A stretch of DNA of 64,000 bases from DASZHA01 sp035938265 (GCA_035938265.1 DASZHA010000058.1:1-64000); one strand, 5' to 3'. Shown: positions 25,597 through 33,682, counted from the first letter of the stretch. The notes: a model not told the origin generated them from the letters alone. Numbers and translations are program-made.

Positions 25597-26031
25597 GTGT
25601 CGATGGCTTACAAAGCCTTCAGTGACGAATGGGCGGACGCCTACAAGAACGAGATCAACAACAGCGCGGTGTACAAGCAGGCCGCGCAGGGCTGGGAGGG
25701 CGTGGTCGCTCTGATCGTCGAGGCGGAGCCGGAGAAGAACTTCCCCGAGACGAAGGGGATTTGGATGGACCTCTGGCACGGCGAGGCGCGCGACATCAAG
25801 GTGGTCAGCGAGGACGAAGCGGAGAAGGCCGATTTCGTCATCCGCGGTCCCTACACCCGGTGGAAGCAGGTTGCCCAGAAGGAGCTGGACTCCACCAAGG
25901 CGATGATGCAGGGCAAGCTGAAGCTCAGGGGAGACCTGCCCACCATCGTGCGCTACACCAAGGCCAGCCAGGAGATGACGGAGTGCACCACCCGGGTAGC
26001 CGTGGAGTACCCCGATGAGGTCCCCGCGTAG
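25597..26031 (+). CDS. SCP2-like sterol/lipid-binding protein
   Basis: 144 residues. The core VVALIVEAEPEKNF, ADFVIRGPYTRWKQV and KAMMQGKLKLRGDLPTIVRY matches SCP2-type folds, where the MxGKLKxxGD strand closes the lipid cavity. No membrane segments. AGGAGG precedes the GTG at 25597 by 4 nt and an in-frame ATG at 25603 by 10 nt; either may be used. TAGACT at about 25553-25558 is a -10 candidate giving a leader of roughly 35 nt. A second SCP2-like gene follows after 21 nt. Confidence 0.75.
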   Translation: MSMAYKAFSDEWADAYKNEINNSAVYKQAAQGWEGVVALIVEAEPEKNFPETKGIWMDLWHGEARDIKVVSEDEAEKADFVIRGPYTRWKQVAQKELDSTKAMMQGKLKLRGDLPTIVRYTKASQEMTECTTRVAVEYPDEVPA

Positions 26032-26052
26032 GCGAGCGGATCGGCGCAAGGC

Positions 26053-26502
26053 ATGAGCGCGGTCATGAGTGACGTCGCCCCCGAGGTCGTATACGCCGAC
26101 GGCGAGGATGAGGCCAGCCCGATGGCCGCCATGCTCGCCGGGCTGATCACCGCCAACATCGAGCAGAACCCCGAGCGCTGGGACGACTTCCACAAGCTCA
26201 GCGGCACCAGCGTCTCGATCGAGGTGCCCGACATCGACGAGGCCCTGACGCTGACCTTCGCCGGCGACGACCTGGTCGTCCGCAACGGCAAGCGGGGTCG
26301 TCCGGCGGTCAGCATCAAGGCCGACTCGGACATCGTGATGGCGCTCAACCTGGTCAAGACCGGGCCCATGGGGATGCCCAACTACTTCGACGAGAACGGC
26401 CGCAACGTGGTCAAGGCGATCATCAACGGCAAGCTCAAGATCGGCGGCATGTGGCGGGTGGACACGCTCAACCGCGTGACCCGGCTCTTCTCGGTAACCT
26501 GA
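26053..26502 (+). CDS. SCP2-like protein, second copy
   Basis: 149 residues with an acidic N-terminal extension (about 1-25), then TFAGDDLVVRNGKRGRPAVSIKADSD and the terminal VKAIINGKLKIGGMWR strand typical of SCP2 domains. It is clearly divergent from its neighbour, so the tandem pair is either an old duplication or two paralogues placed together. Likely bind acyl chains or isoprenoids; the upstream acyl-CoA synthetase and downstream methyltransferase are compatible with lipid modification (inference). Confidence 0.7.
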   Translation: MSAVMSDVAPEVVYADGEDEASPMAAMLAGLITANIEQNPERWDDFHKLSGTSVSIEVPDIDEALTLTFAGDDLVVRNGKRGRPAVSIKADSDIVMALNLVKTGPMGMPNYFDENGRNVVKAIINGKLKIGGMWRVDTLNRVTRLFSVT

Positions 26503-27335
26503 GCCAGGGCGGGCCGCCGCCCGAGAACGCTGCCTACTTCAGCGGCGACGCGGCCCGTTGGTACGACGCCGCCTACGGCTGGCGGACCGAGGACATCGAG
26601 TTCTACGAGGCCCTGGCCAGGGAGTGGGCAGGTCCGGGCGGCGCCGTCCTGGAGCTGGGATCGGGGTCGGGGCGAATCACACTGCCGCTGGCGCGGGCCG
26701 GCTTCCGCGTCACCGCCGTCGACAGTTCCGCCGACATGGTCGAGCTGCTGCGGCGCCGGCTTGACGATGAGCCAGCGGCGGTGGCAGGGCGGGTTGAGCC
26801 GGTCGAGCAGGACCTCCGGAGGCTGCGCCTGGACCGTCTCTATCGGTTCGTCTGCCTGCCCTTCAACACTTTTTTGATGTTCAGCCAGCCGCACGAACGG
26901 CAGGATGCGCTCGACGCGGTGCGCGAGCACCTGGCTCCCAGTGGCGCCTTTGCCTTGGAGGTGTTCACCCCGGACCCCGCACGCCTGGTGACCTCCGCCG
27001 ACTGGGAGGTGGACATGGAGCACGACATCGACGGGAGGGACGGCGAGGGCAAGGTCCGCGTGCGACGGGAGATCATGCGCAGCGTCGACCTCGGCCGCCA
27101 GGTCATGCACAACCGATTTCGCCATCGAGTTTCGACGGCGGATGAGGGTCGCGAGCTGGCTGCGTGGGAGGATGAGATGACGCTGGCATTCATCTTTCCC
27201 CGCGAGCTGGACCTGTCGCTGGAGCGCCAGGGCTTGCGCGTTACCACCCGCTACGGCGGCCCGGCAAGGGAGCCTTATAACCCAACGCCCGAGAACATTC
27301 AGCCGCAGTACGTGGTGGCCCAGCTGATCCAATAG
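26451..27335 (+). CDS. SAM-dependent methyltransferase
   Basis: Up to 294 residues. SAM motif I is VLELGSGSGRITLPLARAGF, then VTAVDSSADMVELL. The C-terminal half, with LAFIFPRELDLSLERQGL and TTRYGGP, resembles Methyltransf_25 proteins of Gram-positive bacteria. The start is unsettled: a GTG at 26451 would overlap the SCP2 gene by 52 nt, while a CTG at 26499 overlaps the SCP2 stop (CTGA) and would remove 16 non-conserved residues. The reported start is the GTG. Substrate unknown. Confidence 0.8.
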   Translation: MAGGHAQPRDPALLGNLSQGGPPPENAAYFSGDAARWYDAAYGWRTEDIEFYEALAREWAGPGGAVLELGSGSGRITLPLARAGFRVTAVDSSADMVELLRRRLDDEPAAVAGRVEPVEQDLRRLRLDRLYRFVCLPFNTFLMFSQPHERQDALDAVREHLAPSGAFALEVFTPDPARLVTSADWEVDMEHDIDGRDGEGKVRVRREIMRSVDLGRQVMHNRFRHRVSTADEGRELAAWEDEMTLAFIFPRELDLSLERQGLRVTTRYGGPAREPYNPTPENIQPQYVVAQLIQ

Positions 27336-27375
27336 GGAAGGCGGGCGGGGTCGTCCGCGTTCCTAAACTCCGTAG

Positions 27376-28392
27376 ATGGAGCGTTTTCGTGGCCGGCTGA
27401 TCACCCTGGTGGCGCCGCTGCTCGCCCTGTACGTCATCTGGGGATCGACGTACCTCGGCATCCGCATCGCAATCGAGACGATGCCGCCATTCCTGATGGC
27501 GGCGGTGCGGTTCGCCCTCGCGGGGGCGCTGATGTATGTGTTCGCGATCCGGCGCGGCGATCCGGATGGCAGCGACCGGCCGGGTCGGCGCCAGTGGCTG
27601 GCGGCACTGATCGTGGGCGGGCTGCTGCTGGCGGGTGGCAATGGCCTGGTCAGCTGGGGGGAGCAGTTCATCTCCTCCGGCCTGGCCGCGCTCCTGGTAG
27701 CGACAGTCCCGCTGTGGATGGTGGTGCTGTCGCACTTCTTCGGCGATGAGAGGCTCACCTGGCCGGTGGTTGTGGGCGTCGTAATCGGGCTGATCGGCGT
27801 GGCGGTGCTGGCGCGACCGTCAGGCGCCGGCAACGGCATCATCGGCGTTGCCGCTGTCCTGATGGCCGCGATCCTGTGGGCCTCGGGCTCGATCTACGCG
27901 CGTCGGGCGCCGTTGCCGCGAAGGCCGCTGGTCGCCACCAGCCTCGAGATGCTATGCGGCTCGGCGGTGCTGGCGGTGGCTGCGGTGGCGTCCGGTGAGC
28001 TGGGCCAGGTCCACCTCAGCGCCTTGTCGGCGCGCTCGGTCCTGGCCCTGGCCTACCTCGTGTTCTTCGGCTCGATCGTCGCCTTCACGTCATACGTGTG
28101 GCTGCTGAAGACCAGCCGCCCGTCGATCGTGGGGACGTACGCCTACGTCAACCCGGCGGTGGCGGTTGTTCTCGGCTTCCTGGTCCTGGGTGAGCCCCTG
28201 ACCGCTCCCACCATCATTGGTGGCGGGATCATCATCGTCGCGGTTGCCCTGATCGTCACCGCCCGCTCGCTGCGCCGGCCCGGGGCGCGCGGCGGTGAGG
28301 CGACGACGGAGGCAGGCGAGGTTCGCGCTCAGCCGGCGGCGCAGCCCCTCGACGTCATCGCCGAGCCGGCCGCGGAGGGAGAGGTCGCCTAG
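27376..28392 (+). CDS. EamA (DMT-superfamily) transporter
   Basis: 338 residues with ten hydrophobic segments arranged as two EamA repeats; the first begins LLALYVIWGSTYLGIRIAIE, the second IIGVAAVLMAAILWASGSIY, and both end in YLxF / YAYVNPAVAVVLG-type helices. The C-terminal 45 residues are Arg/Ala/Glu-rich and cytoplasmic. The family exports amino acids, nucleosides or other metabolites. TAAACT (27364-27369) ends 6 nt before the ATG with no ribosome binding site, again a leaderless layout. Convergent with the 3-hydroxyacyl-CoA dehydrogenase. Confidence 0.88.
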   Translation: MERFRGRLITLVAPLLALYVIWGSTYLGIRIAIETMPPFLMAAVRFALAGALMYVFAIRRGDPDGSDRPGRRQWLAALIVGGLLLAGGNGLVSWGEQFISSGLAALLVATVPLWMVVLSHFFGDERLTWPVVVGVVIGLIGVAVLARPSGAGNGIIGVAAVLMAAILWASGSIYARRAPLPRRPLVATSLEMLCGSAVLAVAAVASGELGQVHLSALSARSVLALAYLVFFGSIVAFTSYVWLLKTSRPSIVGTYAYVNPAVAVVLGFLVLGEPLTAPTIIGGGIIIVAVALIVTARSLRRPGARGGEATTEAGEVRAQPAAQPLDVIAEPAAEGEVA

Positions 28393-28412
28393 ACGCGTGC
28401 ACTAGGGCCAGA

Positions 28413-29318
28413 CTAAAGCTTTCGGGGGTCCTCCGCAGGCACCGGGCTATCGGAGCCGTAGTCGTAGAAACCCTTGCCCGTCTTGCGCCCCAGGCGCCCG
28501 GCGTCGACCATCCGGGCCAGGAAATCTGGGGGTTTCTCGCGCTCGTCGCCGCTGGCCTCGAACTTCTCACGGCGCGCGTTGTAGGTGACGTCGATGCCAC
28601 TGAAGTCGGCCAGCTTGAATGGCCCCATGGGCCAGTTGAGTCCCTTCTCGACGGCGAGGTCAATGCTGGCGAAGTCGGCGTAGCCGCCCTCGTAGAGCCG
28701 CATCGCCTCCTGGGAGGCCGCGTGGAGGATGCGGTTGACGACGAACCCGTCGATCTCCTTCTCGATCAGCACGGGAACGCGGCCGATGCGCTGGATCAAC
28801 GCCATCGTCGTCGCGACCGTCTCGTCGGACGTCTGGGGGCCCTTGACCACCTCACAGAGCTGCATCACCAGCACCGGGTGGAAGAAGTGGGTGTTGCAGC
28901 AGCGGTCAGGCCGCTGGGTGGCGTCGGCCAGCTTGGAGATGGGGATGGTCGACGAGTTGGTCGCCAGGATGGCGTGCCCAGGTGCGGCAGAGTCCAGCCG
29001 GGTGAAGAGCTCGCGTTTGGGCGGCAGCTTCTCCACGATCGCCTCGAAGACGAAGTCGGCGGCACCAGCGGCCTCCTTCAGTGAGGTAGTGGTGCGGACC
29101 CGCTCCAGCGCGGCGACGGCGTCGGCCTCCGCCAGCTGACCCTTCTCGACGCGCCTGGTCAGCAGCTTGCGGTTGCTGTCGACAGCCCGTTGCAGCTGCT
29201 CGTCGCTGACATCGGTGAGCCAGACGTCGTACCCGGCCAGCGCCGTCTGCTGGGCGATCTGCGATCCCATCGTGCCGGATCCGACCACGCAAACGGTCCT
29301 GATGTCGTCGATTCCCAC
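28413..29318 (-). CDS. 3-hydroxyacyl-CoA dehydrogenase (3-hydroxybutyryl-CoA type)
   Basis: 301 residues, the single-function size. The NAD site is VCVVGSGTMGSQIAQQTALAGYDV at the N-terminus with the acidic residue in LTDVS. The catalytic His is in NTHFFHPV, paired with the Glu in QLCEVVKGPQT. The C-terminal dimer domain has NWPMGPFKLADFSGID. It oxidises 3-hydroxyacyl-CoA in beta-oxidation or works in reverse in PHB/butyrate-type metabolism. GTG start with AGGAGG 8 nt upstream. A 43-residue membrane peptide ends 82 nt upstream on the same strand. Confidence 0.92.
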   Translation of the reverse strand: MGIDDIRTVCVVGSGTMGSQIAQQTALAGYDVWLTDVSDEQLQRAVDSNRKLLTRRVEKGQLAEADAVAALERVRTTTSLKEAAGAADFVFEAIVEKLPPKRELFTRLDSAAPGHAILATNSSTIPISKLADATQRPDRCCNTHFFHPVLVMQLCEVVKGPQTSDETVATTMALIQRIGRVPVLIEKEIDGFVVNRILHAASQEAMRLYEGGYADFASIDLAVEKGLNWPMGPFKLADFSGIDVTYNARREKFEASGDEREKPPDFLARMVDAGRLGRKTGKGFYDYGSDSPVPAEDPRKL

Positions 29319-29400
29319 GGCGCCGACCTCCTGGCGGCGCTAGAGGATACCCGCTTGGCGGTGACGGTCCGGGGCTGGTCGCCCGGTCCCTCTGCCTACT

Positions 29401-29532
29401 TCAGGCCGAGTCCTGCTCCCTAAAACGCATCTCGTCGCCCATGCTCGCGGCCCGGCCGAAGCTGAGAACGACCAGCGTGAACGTCACGCCGGCAAAGAAG
29501 GCTATTACCACCGACAAGATGACCCAAGCCAC
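29401..29532 (-). CDS. Small single-span membrane protein, 43 residues
   Basis: A short frame starts at GTG 29532 with AAGGAG 8 nt upstream and stops at 29401. The product is one hydrophobic helix (VAWVILSVVIAFFAGVTFTL, then VVLSF) followed by a 17-residue polar tail, RAASMGDEMRFREQDSA. The good ribosome binding site, clean hydrophobic segment and positive/acidic tail argue for a real gene. The topology is probably N-out, C-in. It lies between glnA and the 3-hydroxyacyl-CoA dehydrogenase gene on the same strand. I do not recognise a family; small subunits of transporters or stress peptides look like this. Confidence 0.6.
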   Translation of the reverse strand: MAWVILSVVIAFFAGVTFTLVVLSFGRAASMGDEMRFREQDSA

Positions 29533-29710
29533 AACACTGACTCCTTCCCCCCCCTCGACGTGAGAATCCGCTTGTGTACCCCGTACATTGCACCTTTTTA
29601 TGCGGGCCGTCTAGGTATTTTGTCTCACAATCCTCGGCTGGCCAGCCGATCAGGAACCCGGGACATTAGTGCCAGCTACGAGAACACGCCCTCGAGGCGG
29701 CGGTGGAAGC
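29533..29710. other. Gene-free stretch with a 16-bp palindrome downstream of glnA
   Basis: TCGGCTGGCCAGCCGA at 29634-29649 is a perfect 16-bp palindrome; TGTAC-CCC-GTACA at 29575-29587 is a smaller one. Neither has a T-run. They could be an operator for the small membrane protein gene or part of the glnA 3' end. The stretch is visibly richer in A/T than the flanking genes. Confidence 0.4.
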
Positions 29711-31159
29711 CTAGATGTCGGAGTAGAGGTAGAACTCCCAGGGGTGCGGCCGCAGCGCCACGGGCTCGATCTCGTTCTCCTGCTTGTAATCGATCCAGGT
29801 GTCGATCAGGTCGGCGGTGAAGACACCACCCTCCAGCAGGAAGCCACGGTCCTTGTCCAGCGCCGCTAGGGACTCGCCAAGCGTGCCCGGGGTGCCCTTG
29901 ATCTTGGCCTTCTCCTTGGGGCTGAGCTCGTAGATGTCAGCGTCCACGGGCGCCGGTGGCTCGATCTTGTTCTTGATCCCGTCGAGGCCAGCCATCAACA
30001 TCGAGCTGAAGGCCAGGTAGGGGTTGGCCGACGGGTCAGGACACCGGAACTCGATGCGCTTGGCCTTGGGGTTGGTGCTGTACATCGGGATGCGGACGCA
30101 GGCCGACCGGTTGCGCTTGGAGTACACAAGGTTGATGGGCGCCTCGTAGCCCGGTACCAGGCGGCGATAGCTGTTGGTGGTGGGCGCGGCGAAGGCCAGC
30201 AGCGCGGGGGCGTGCTTGAGGATGCCACCGATGTAGAAGCGAGCCAGGTCGCTGATGCCGCCGTAGCCGTTGCCGGAGAAGAGCGGCTTGCCCGCCTTCC
30301 AGAGGCTCTGGTGCACGTGCATCCCACTGCCGTTGTCCATGAACAGAGGCTTGGGCATGAAGTTCGCAACGTAGCCGCGCGAGGCGGCGAAGTTCTTGAT
30401 CACGTACTTATAGACCTGCATGTTGTCCGCCATCTGCTTGAGGGTGGTGAACTTCAGGTCGATCTCGGCCTGGCCGGCGGTGCCGACCTCGTGGTGCTGG
30501 ACCTCGACGCCGAGTCCGGCGTCGATCAGTCGCAGAGTCAGCTCGCTGCGGAAGTCCTGCAGCTTGTCAACCGGCGGCACCGGGAAGTAGCCCTCCTTAT
30601 GGCGCGGGCGCATGCCAAGGTTGGGCTCGCCGCCGTCGATGCCGCTGTTCCAGATGCCCTCGTCGGAGTCGATGAAGTAGTAGCCGCTGTGCGCGTTCTG
30701 GTCGAAGGTCAGGCTGTTGAAGATGTAGAACTCGGCCTCGGGGCCAAAGTAGGCAGTGTCGGCCACCTTCGACTTCTGCAGATAGGCCTCGGCCTTGGTC
30801 GCGATGTAGCGCGGGTCGCGGCTGTAGGGCTCGCGGGTGATGGGGTCGAAGATGTCGCAGTGGATGACCAGGGTGGGGACCTGCAGGACAGGGTCCATGT
30901 ACGCGGTGGTCGAGTCGGGGAGCAGGAGCATGTCCGACTCGTTGATGGCCTGGAAGCCGCGAATCGACGAGCCGTCGAAGCCGAGGCCCTCCTTGTCGAG
31001 GTCGGGGGTGAACTCGTCGACCGGCACCGAGAAGTGCTGGGTCGACCCGGGAAGGTCGGTGAACCGGACGTCGACCATCAGGGCACCCGCCGCCTTTGCC
31101 TTACGGATCGTCTCGGCCAGGGTGCTCGATGCAACCGCGCCGGTCTTAGCCTTACCCAT
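29711..31159 (-). CDS. glnA: Glutamine synthetase, type I
   Basis: 482 residues, normal for GSI; makes glutamine from glutamate, ammonia and ATP. Visible landmarks are GFDGSSIRGF, the AEFYIFN metal-ligand strand, GSGMHVHQSLW, NRSACVRIP and RIEFRCPDPSANPYLAFSSMLMAGLDG. The tyrosine that is adenylylated in GSI-beta enzymes is kept, in DADIYELSPKE, so adenylylation control is possible. The ATG at 31159 has GGAGGA 5 nt upstream. A palindrome about 160 nt upstream (31318-31334) and a long inverted repeat (31382-31532) lie in its 5' region. A second, divergent GlnA paralogue occurs at 42502. Confidence 0.96.
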   Translation of the reverse strand: MGKAKTGAVASSTLAETIRKAKAAGALMVDVRFTDLPGSTQHFSVPVDEFTPDLDKEGLGFDGSSIRGFQAINESDMLLLPDSTTAYMDPVLQVPTLVIHCDIFDPITREPYSRDPRYIATKAEAYLQKSKVADTAYFGPEAEFYIFNSLTFDQNAHSGYYFIDSDEGIWNSGIDGGEPNLGMRPRHKEGYFPVPPVDKLQDFRSELTLRLIDAGLGVEVQHHEVGTAGQAEIDLKFTTLKQMADNMQVYKYVIKNFAASRGYVANFMPKPLFMDNGSGMHVHQSLWKAGKPLFSGNGYGGISDLARFYIGGILKHAPALLAFAAPTTNSYRRLVPGYEAPINLVYSKRNRSACVRIPMYSTNPKAKRIEFRCPDPSANPYLAFSSMLMAGLDGIKNKIEPPAPVDADIYELSPKEKAKIKGTPGTLGESLAALDKDRGFLLEGGVFTADLIDTWIDYKQENEIEPVALRPHPWEFYLYSDI

Positions 31160-31317
31160 CGGAATCCTCCATCTCCATCTCTAACTCCGGCGTATGCCGG
31201 TCACTCAAGGGCTGTGGGGCGCAGAAAACCGGGAAACCCCGCCGCGCACCAAGCGAGGCTACACGGCGGAACCAACTGCACGCTTGTGGCCCTTCCACGA
31301 TCCGCGACGTAGCTCGA

Positions 31318-31334
31318 TCGTGCGGACCGCACGA
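31318..31334. promoter_or_regulatory. 17-nt palindrome upstream of glnA
   Basis: TCGTGCGGACCGCACGA has perfect 8-bp arms around a single A. It is about 160 nt upstream of the glnA ATG, a usual place for a regulator binding site. No matching site was noticed elsewhere in the window. Confidence 0.4.
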
Positions 31335-31381
31335 CCGGGAATTATGCCAAAAGACTGGGCCGATGCTGGCGGGCATACGTG

Positions 31382-31532
31382 GGGGTGACCCGTCTCGCGT
31401 GTCCCCGGCTGGCGACCCCGGTTCCCGCTGATGGTGTCCTTAGCGATTCCTTCAGCAGCTCCGTTGTTGTCGGGTGGCCGTGGAGCATTTGTAGGATTCA
31501 CGCCACCGGGGACACGCGAGACGGGTCACCCC
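31382..31532. repeat. 151-bp element bounded by 27-bp perfect inverted repeats
   Basis: The left arm 31382-31408 (starts GGGGTGACCCGTCTC) is the exact reverse complement of the right arm 31506-31532 (ends GAGACGGGTCACCCC). Pairing continues inward with TGGCG on both sides after a 1-nt bulge. The 97 nt between the arms has no frame of note. Its size and ends resemble a MITE; a very stable hairpin RNA is the alternative. No clear target-site duplication is seen. Confidence 0.7.
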
Positions 31533-31687
31533 TGCGTCCGCTCAACAGCAGACCCAGAGGCAGAAGGTGCCTGCGCTGCAACTCTTGGTCAGCCCTTAAG
31601 CAAGTTAGCTTCGGTTGCCTGTCTCCAGACCTAGGGCGGGCTCTCCATCAGCGCTCCGCGTTGTTCTGGCTCTCTGGTGAGCTACCT

Positions 31688-31703
31688 GGGCTGTAGCCAG
31701 CCC
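31688..31703 (-). terminator. Hairpin after the ABC permease stop
   Basis: GGGCT and AGCCC pair around GTAGCC, just downstream of the ABC permease stop at 31711 on the minus strand. A second short stem (CCCT/AGGG) adjoins it. No T-run, so a weak terminator candidate. Confidence 0.35.
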
Positions 31704-31710
31704 TGTAGGG

Positions 31711-32625
31711 TCAGATTTCGCGGCGGTGGAAGCTGTAGACGGTAAGCGCCAGCATCGCGACGAGCCAGCCGGCGCACCAGAGCAGGTAGGTGAGTGGGGG
31801 AGGGTTGAGCTCCAGGAAGGGGTTGGCGCTGGCTGCCCGGCCGGCGGCGCCGGCGGCCCGCGCGATGGTGATGATCGCGGCCGGCTCCATGCTGTAGACG
31901 GCGCCGCGCCAGAGGCCGTCGGTGGGGAGGAGGAGCTGGGTGGTGGTGCCGATGTGGGTGATGGTGCTGTTCTGAAACGCCGCCCCGACGGCGCCGGCGA
32001 TGCCGCCGAGCCACGAGATGCCGTACGCGCCCAGAGCTATGACGCCGCCGGTCATCCCCGACAGCCGGGTGCTGATCAGAAGCGCCAGCGTCATCAGCAC
32101 CACGGTCTCGGCGATCAGGAAGAGGATGGTGAACACCGGGCTGGGGGGCTGGTAGTCGGTGATCAGCTTGACGCCGATGAGCTCGATCGCCACCGTGCCC
32201 GCGATGTAGGTGGAGACCAGCGCCACCAGGCCGAGCCACTTGCCCAGCACCACGTCGGCGCGGCTCAGGGGGCGGGTCAGGATCGCCAGCGAGATCCCCG
32301 ACTCCACGTCGCCCGAGATCATCGGGGCGGCGACGAAGACGGCGCTCAAAGCCAGCACGAAGCTGAACATGAACATGATCAGGATAAGGATCTGGGAGAC
32401 CACGGTCTTCAGCTCCAGCGGCGTCAGCGGCTGCTCGTTGGGGCCGGTGATGGTGGTCAGTTTGTAGATGCCGAAGAGGGTGACGCCGATGACCACGATG
32501 GTCAGGCCCAGCAGAGCCAGCAGCAGCTTGCGCCGCGAGGTCTCGCGGAGGGTCAATCGCATGATCGCCCAGATGACCCGGGGCTGCAGACCCAGCAGGC
32601 CGTTGCCGAGCAGGGCGGTGTCCAT
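31711..32625 (-). CDS. ABC transporter permease (ABC-2 type, NosY/CcmB-like)
   Basis: 304 residues with six hydrophobic segments: LLLALLGLTIVVIGVTLFGI near 34-53, then ILILIMFMFSFVLALSAVFV, LVALVSTYIAGTVAIELIG, FTILFLIAETVVLMTLALLI, a Gly-rich helix, and a C-terminal one ending SFHRREI. DVESGISLAILTRPLSRADVVLGKWLG is the typical coupling region of ABC-2 permeases that partner with a GldA/NatA-like ATPase. Its ATG overlaps the ATPase stop by one base. Export substrate unknown. Confidence 0.88.
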   Translation of the reverse strand: MDTALLGNGLLGLQPRVIWAIMRLTLRETSRRKLLLALLGLTIVVIGVTLFGIYKLTTITGPNEQPLTPLELKTVVSQILILIMFMFSFVLALSAVFVAAPMISGDVESGISLAILTRPLSRADVVLGKWLGLVALVSTYIAGTVAIELIGVKLITDYQPPSPVFTILFLIAETVVLMTLALLISTRLSGMTGGVIALGAYGISWLGGIAGAVGAAFQNSTITHIGTTTQLLLPTDGLWRGAVYSMEPAAIITIARAAGAAGRAASANPFLELNPPPLTYLLWCAGWLVAMLALTVYSFHRREI

Positions 32626-33668
32626 CAGGCCTCGAGTTCCACGGCGTCGCCGCCGAGCAGCTCCATGAAGCGGTCCTCGAGGCTCTCGTGCCGCGGCTCG
32701 ACGGCATAGACGCGGGCGCCGCGGGAAACCGCCTCCGCGACGATGTCGGGGACGACCTCGGGGCCAGCGCCCTCGATCGAGAGCCAGCCGTCGGCCTCGC
32801 TGACGGCGCCGAAGCGCGACAGCGCCTGGATGCCCGCCGCGTCCAGCCCGCTGACCCGGAGGCGGACGCCGACCCTGCTGGCCAGGAGGTCGTCGAGGGT
32901 GCCAGTGGCGATGACGCTGCCGTGGTCGACGATCGCCACCCGGTCGCAGACGGCCTCGACCTCGGTCAGCAGGTGGGAGTTGAGGAATACGGTGGTGCCC
33001 CGCGCCTTCAGGTGCCGGATGATCTCGCGCACGTCGCGGCGACCAACCGGGTCCAGTGCCGAGGTCGGCTCGTCGAGGAAGACCATGTGGGGGCTGCCCA
33101 GCAGCGCCACACCCAGGCCGAGCCGCTGCTGCATGCCTTTGGAGAAGTTGGCGACACGGTCGTCGGCGCGGTCACTGAGGCCGACGGTGCTGAGCGCGTA
33201 CTCAATCTCGTGCTTCCAGGTGTGGCGCGGCAGCTGGGCCAGCTCGCAGTGGAGCTTGAGGACCTCGGCGGCCTGCAGCCAGCCCTGGTAGCGGAACAGC
33301 TCGGGCAGGTAGCCGATATGCCGCCGGGTGCTCTGGTCGCCGAGTGGCGCGCCCAGGACCCAGGCCTGGCCGGAGGTGGGCCGGGCCAGGCCTAGCAGCA
33401 GCTTGACCGACGTGGTCTTGCCGGCGCCGTTGGGGCCGAGAAAGCCGAAGACCTCGCCCCGGGGCACCGTCATGGAGAGGTCGACCAGCGCCTCGACGTC
33501 GCCGTAGCGCTTGCTGAGGCCGACGGTGTGCAAAGCCGAGGAGGCCGCGGCTGCGGCCTCCTCGGTGAGACCAGGGTCGTGGACCCGGCGGGACGGGACT
33601 CCCGCCACGGCCACGGATCCGGCGGGGAATGGGGGGCTCCCCGCGGACCGTGCCTCGTCTGGCATCAC
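32625..33668 (-). CDS. ABC transporter ATP-binding protein
   Basis: 347 residues. Walker A GPNGAGKTTS, signature FSKGMQQRLG (the SKGMQQR form seen in CcmA/NatA-type ATPases), Walker B MVFLDEPTSALDP, and LNSHLLTEVEAVCD. There is an unusual N-terminal extension of about 45 residues, Ala/Pro-rich, before HTVGLSKRYGDVEAL; an internal start near residue 45 is possible but no better ribosome binding site was seen. The C-terminal 110 residues form the accessory domain of this subfamily. It begins 14 nt after the anti-sigma gene stop, so the ECF sigma, anti-sigma and ABC genes form one unit. Confidence 0.9.
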   Translation of the reverse strand: MMPDEARSAGSPPFPAGSVAVAGVPSRRVHDPGLTEEAAAAASSALHTVGLSKRYGDVEALVDLSMTVPRGEVFGFLGPNGAGKTTSVKLLLGLARPTSGQAWVLGAPLGDQSTRRHIGYLPELFRYQGWLQAAEVLKLHCELAQLPRHTWKHEIEYALSTVGLSDRADDRVANFSKGMQQRLGLGVALLGSPHMVFLDEPTSALDPVGRRDVREIIRHLKARGTTVFLNSHLLTEVEAVCDRVAIVDHGSVIATGTLDDLLASRVGVRLRVSGLDAAGIQALSRFGAVSEADGWLSIEGAGPEVVPDIVAEAVSRGARVYAVEPRHESLEDRFMELLGGDAVELEA

Positions 33669-33682
33669 CCTGTCGTCCTGGC

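Larger units (their letters stand above)
31160..31710. other. 550-bp gene-free region upstream of glnA
   Basis: No frame here looks coding: those present are short, lack ribosome binding sites and have unbiased codon use. The base composition is more A/T-rich than the flanks, notably 31580-31640. It holds the 17-nt palindrome at 31318-31334, the 27-bp inverted repeat at 31382-31532, and a GGGCT/AGCCC hairpin at 31688-31703. It could contain the glnA promoter(s), a small RNA, or a remnant of a mobile element. Confidence 0.6.

Noticed and set aside
31382..31532. Inverted repeat read as a CRISPR or tRNA-like structure
   Set aside because: Only two arms, opposite orientation, no direct repeats or spacers, no tRNA cloverleaf.
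31379..31696. 105-residue plus-strand frame across the inverted repeat region
   Set aside because: No ribosome binding site, composition unlike neighbours, product without similarity; it spans the inverted repeat by chance.
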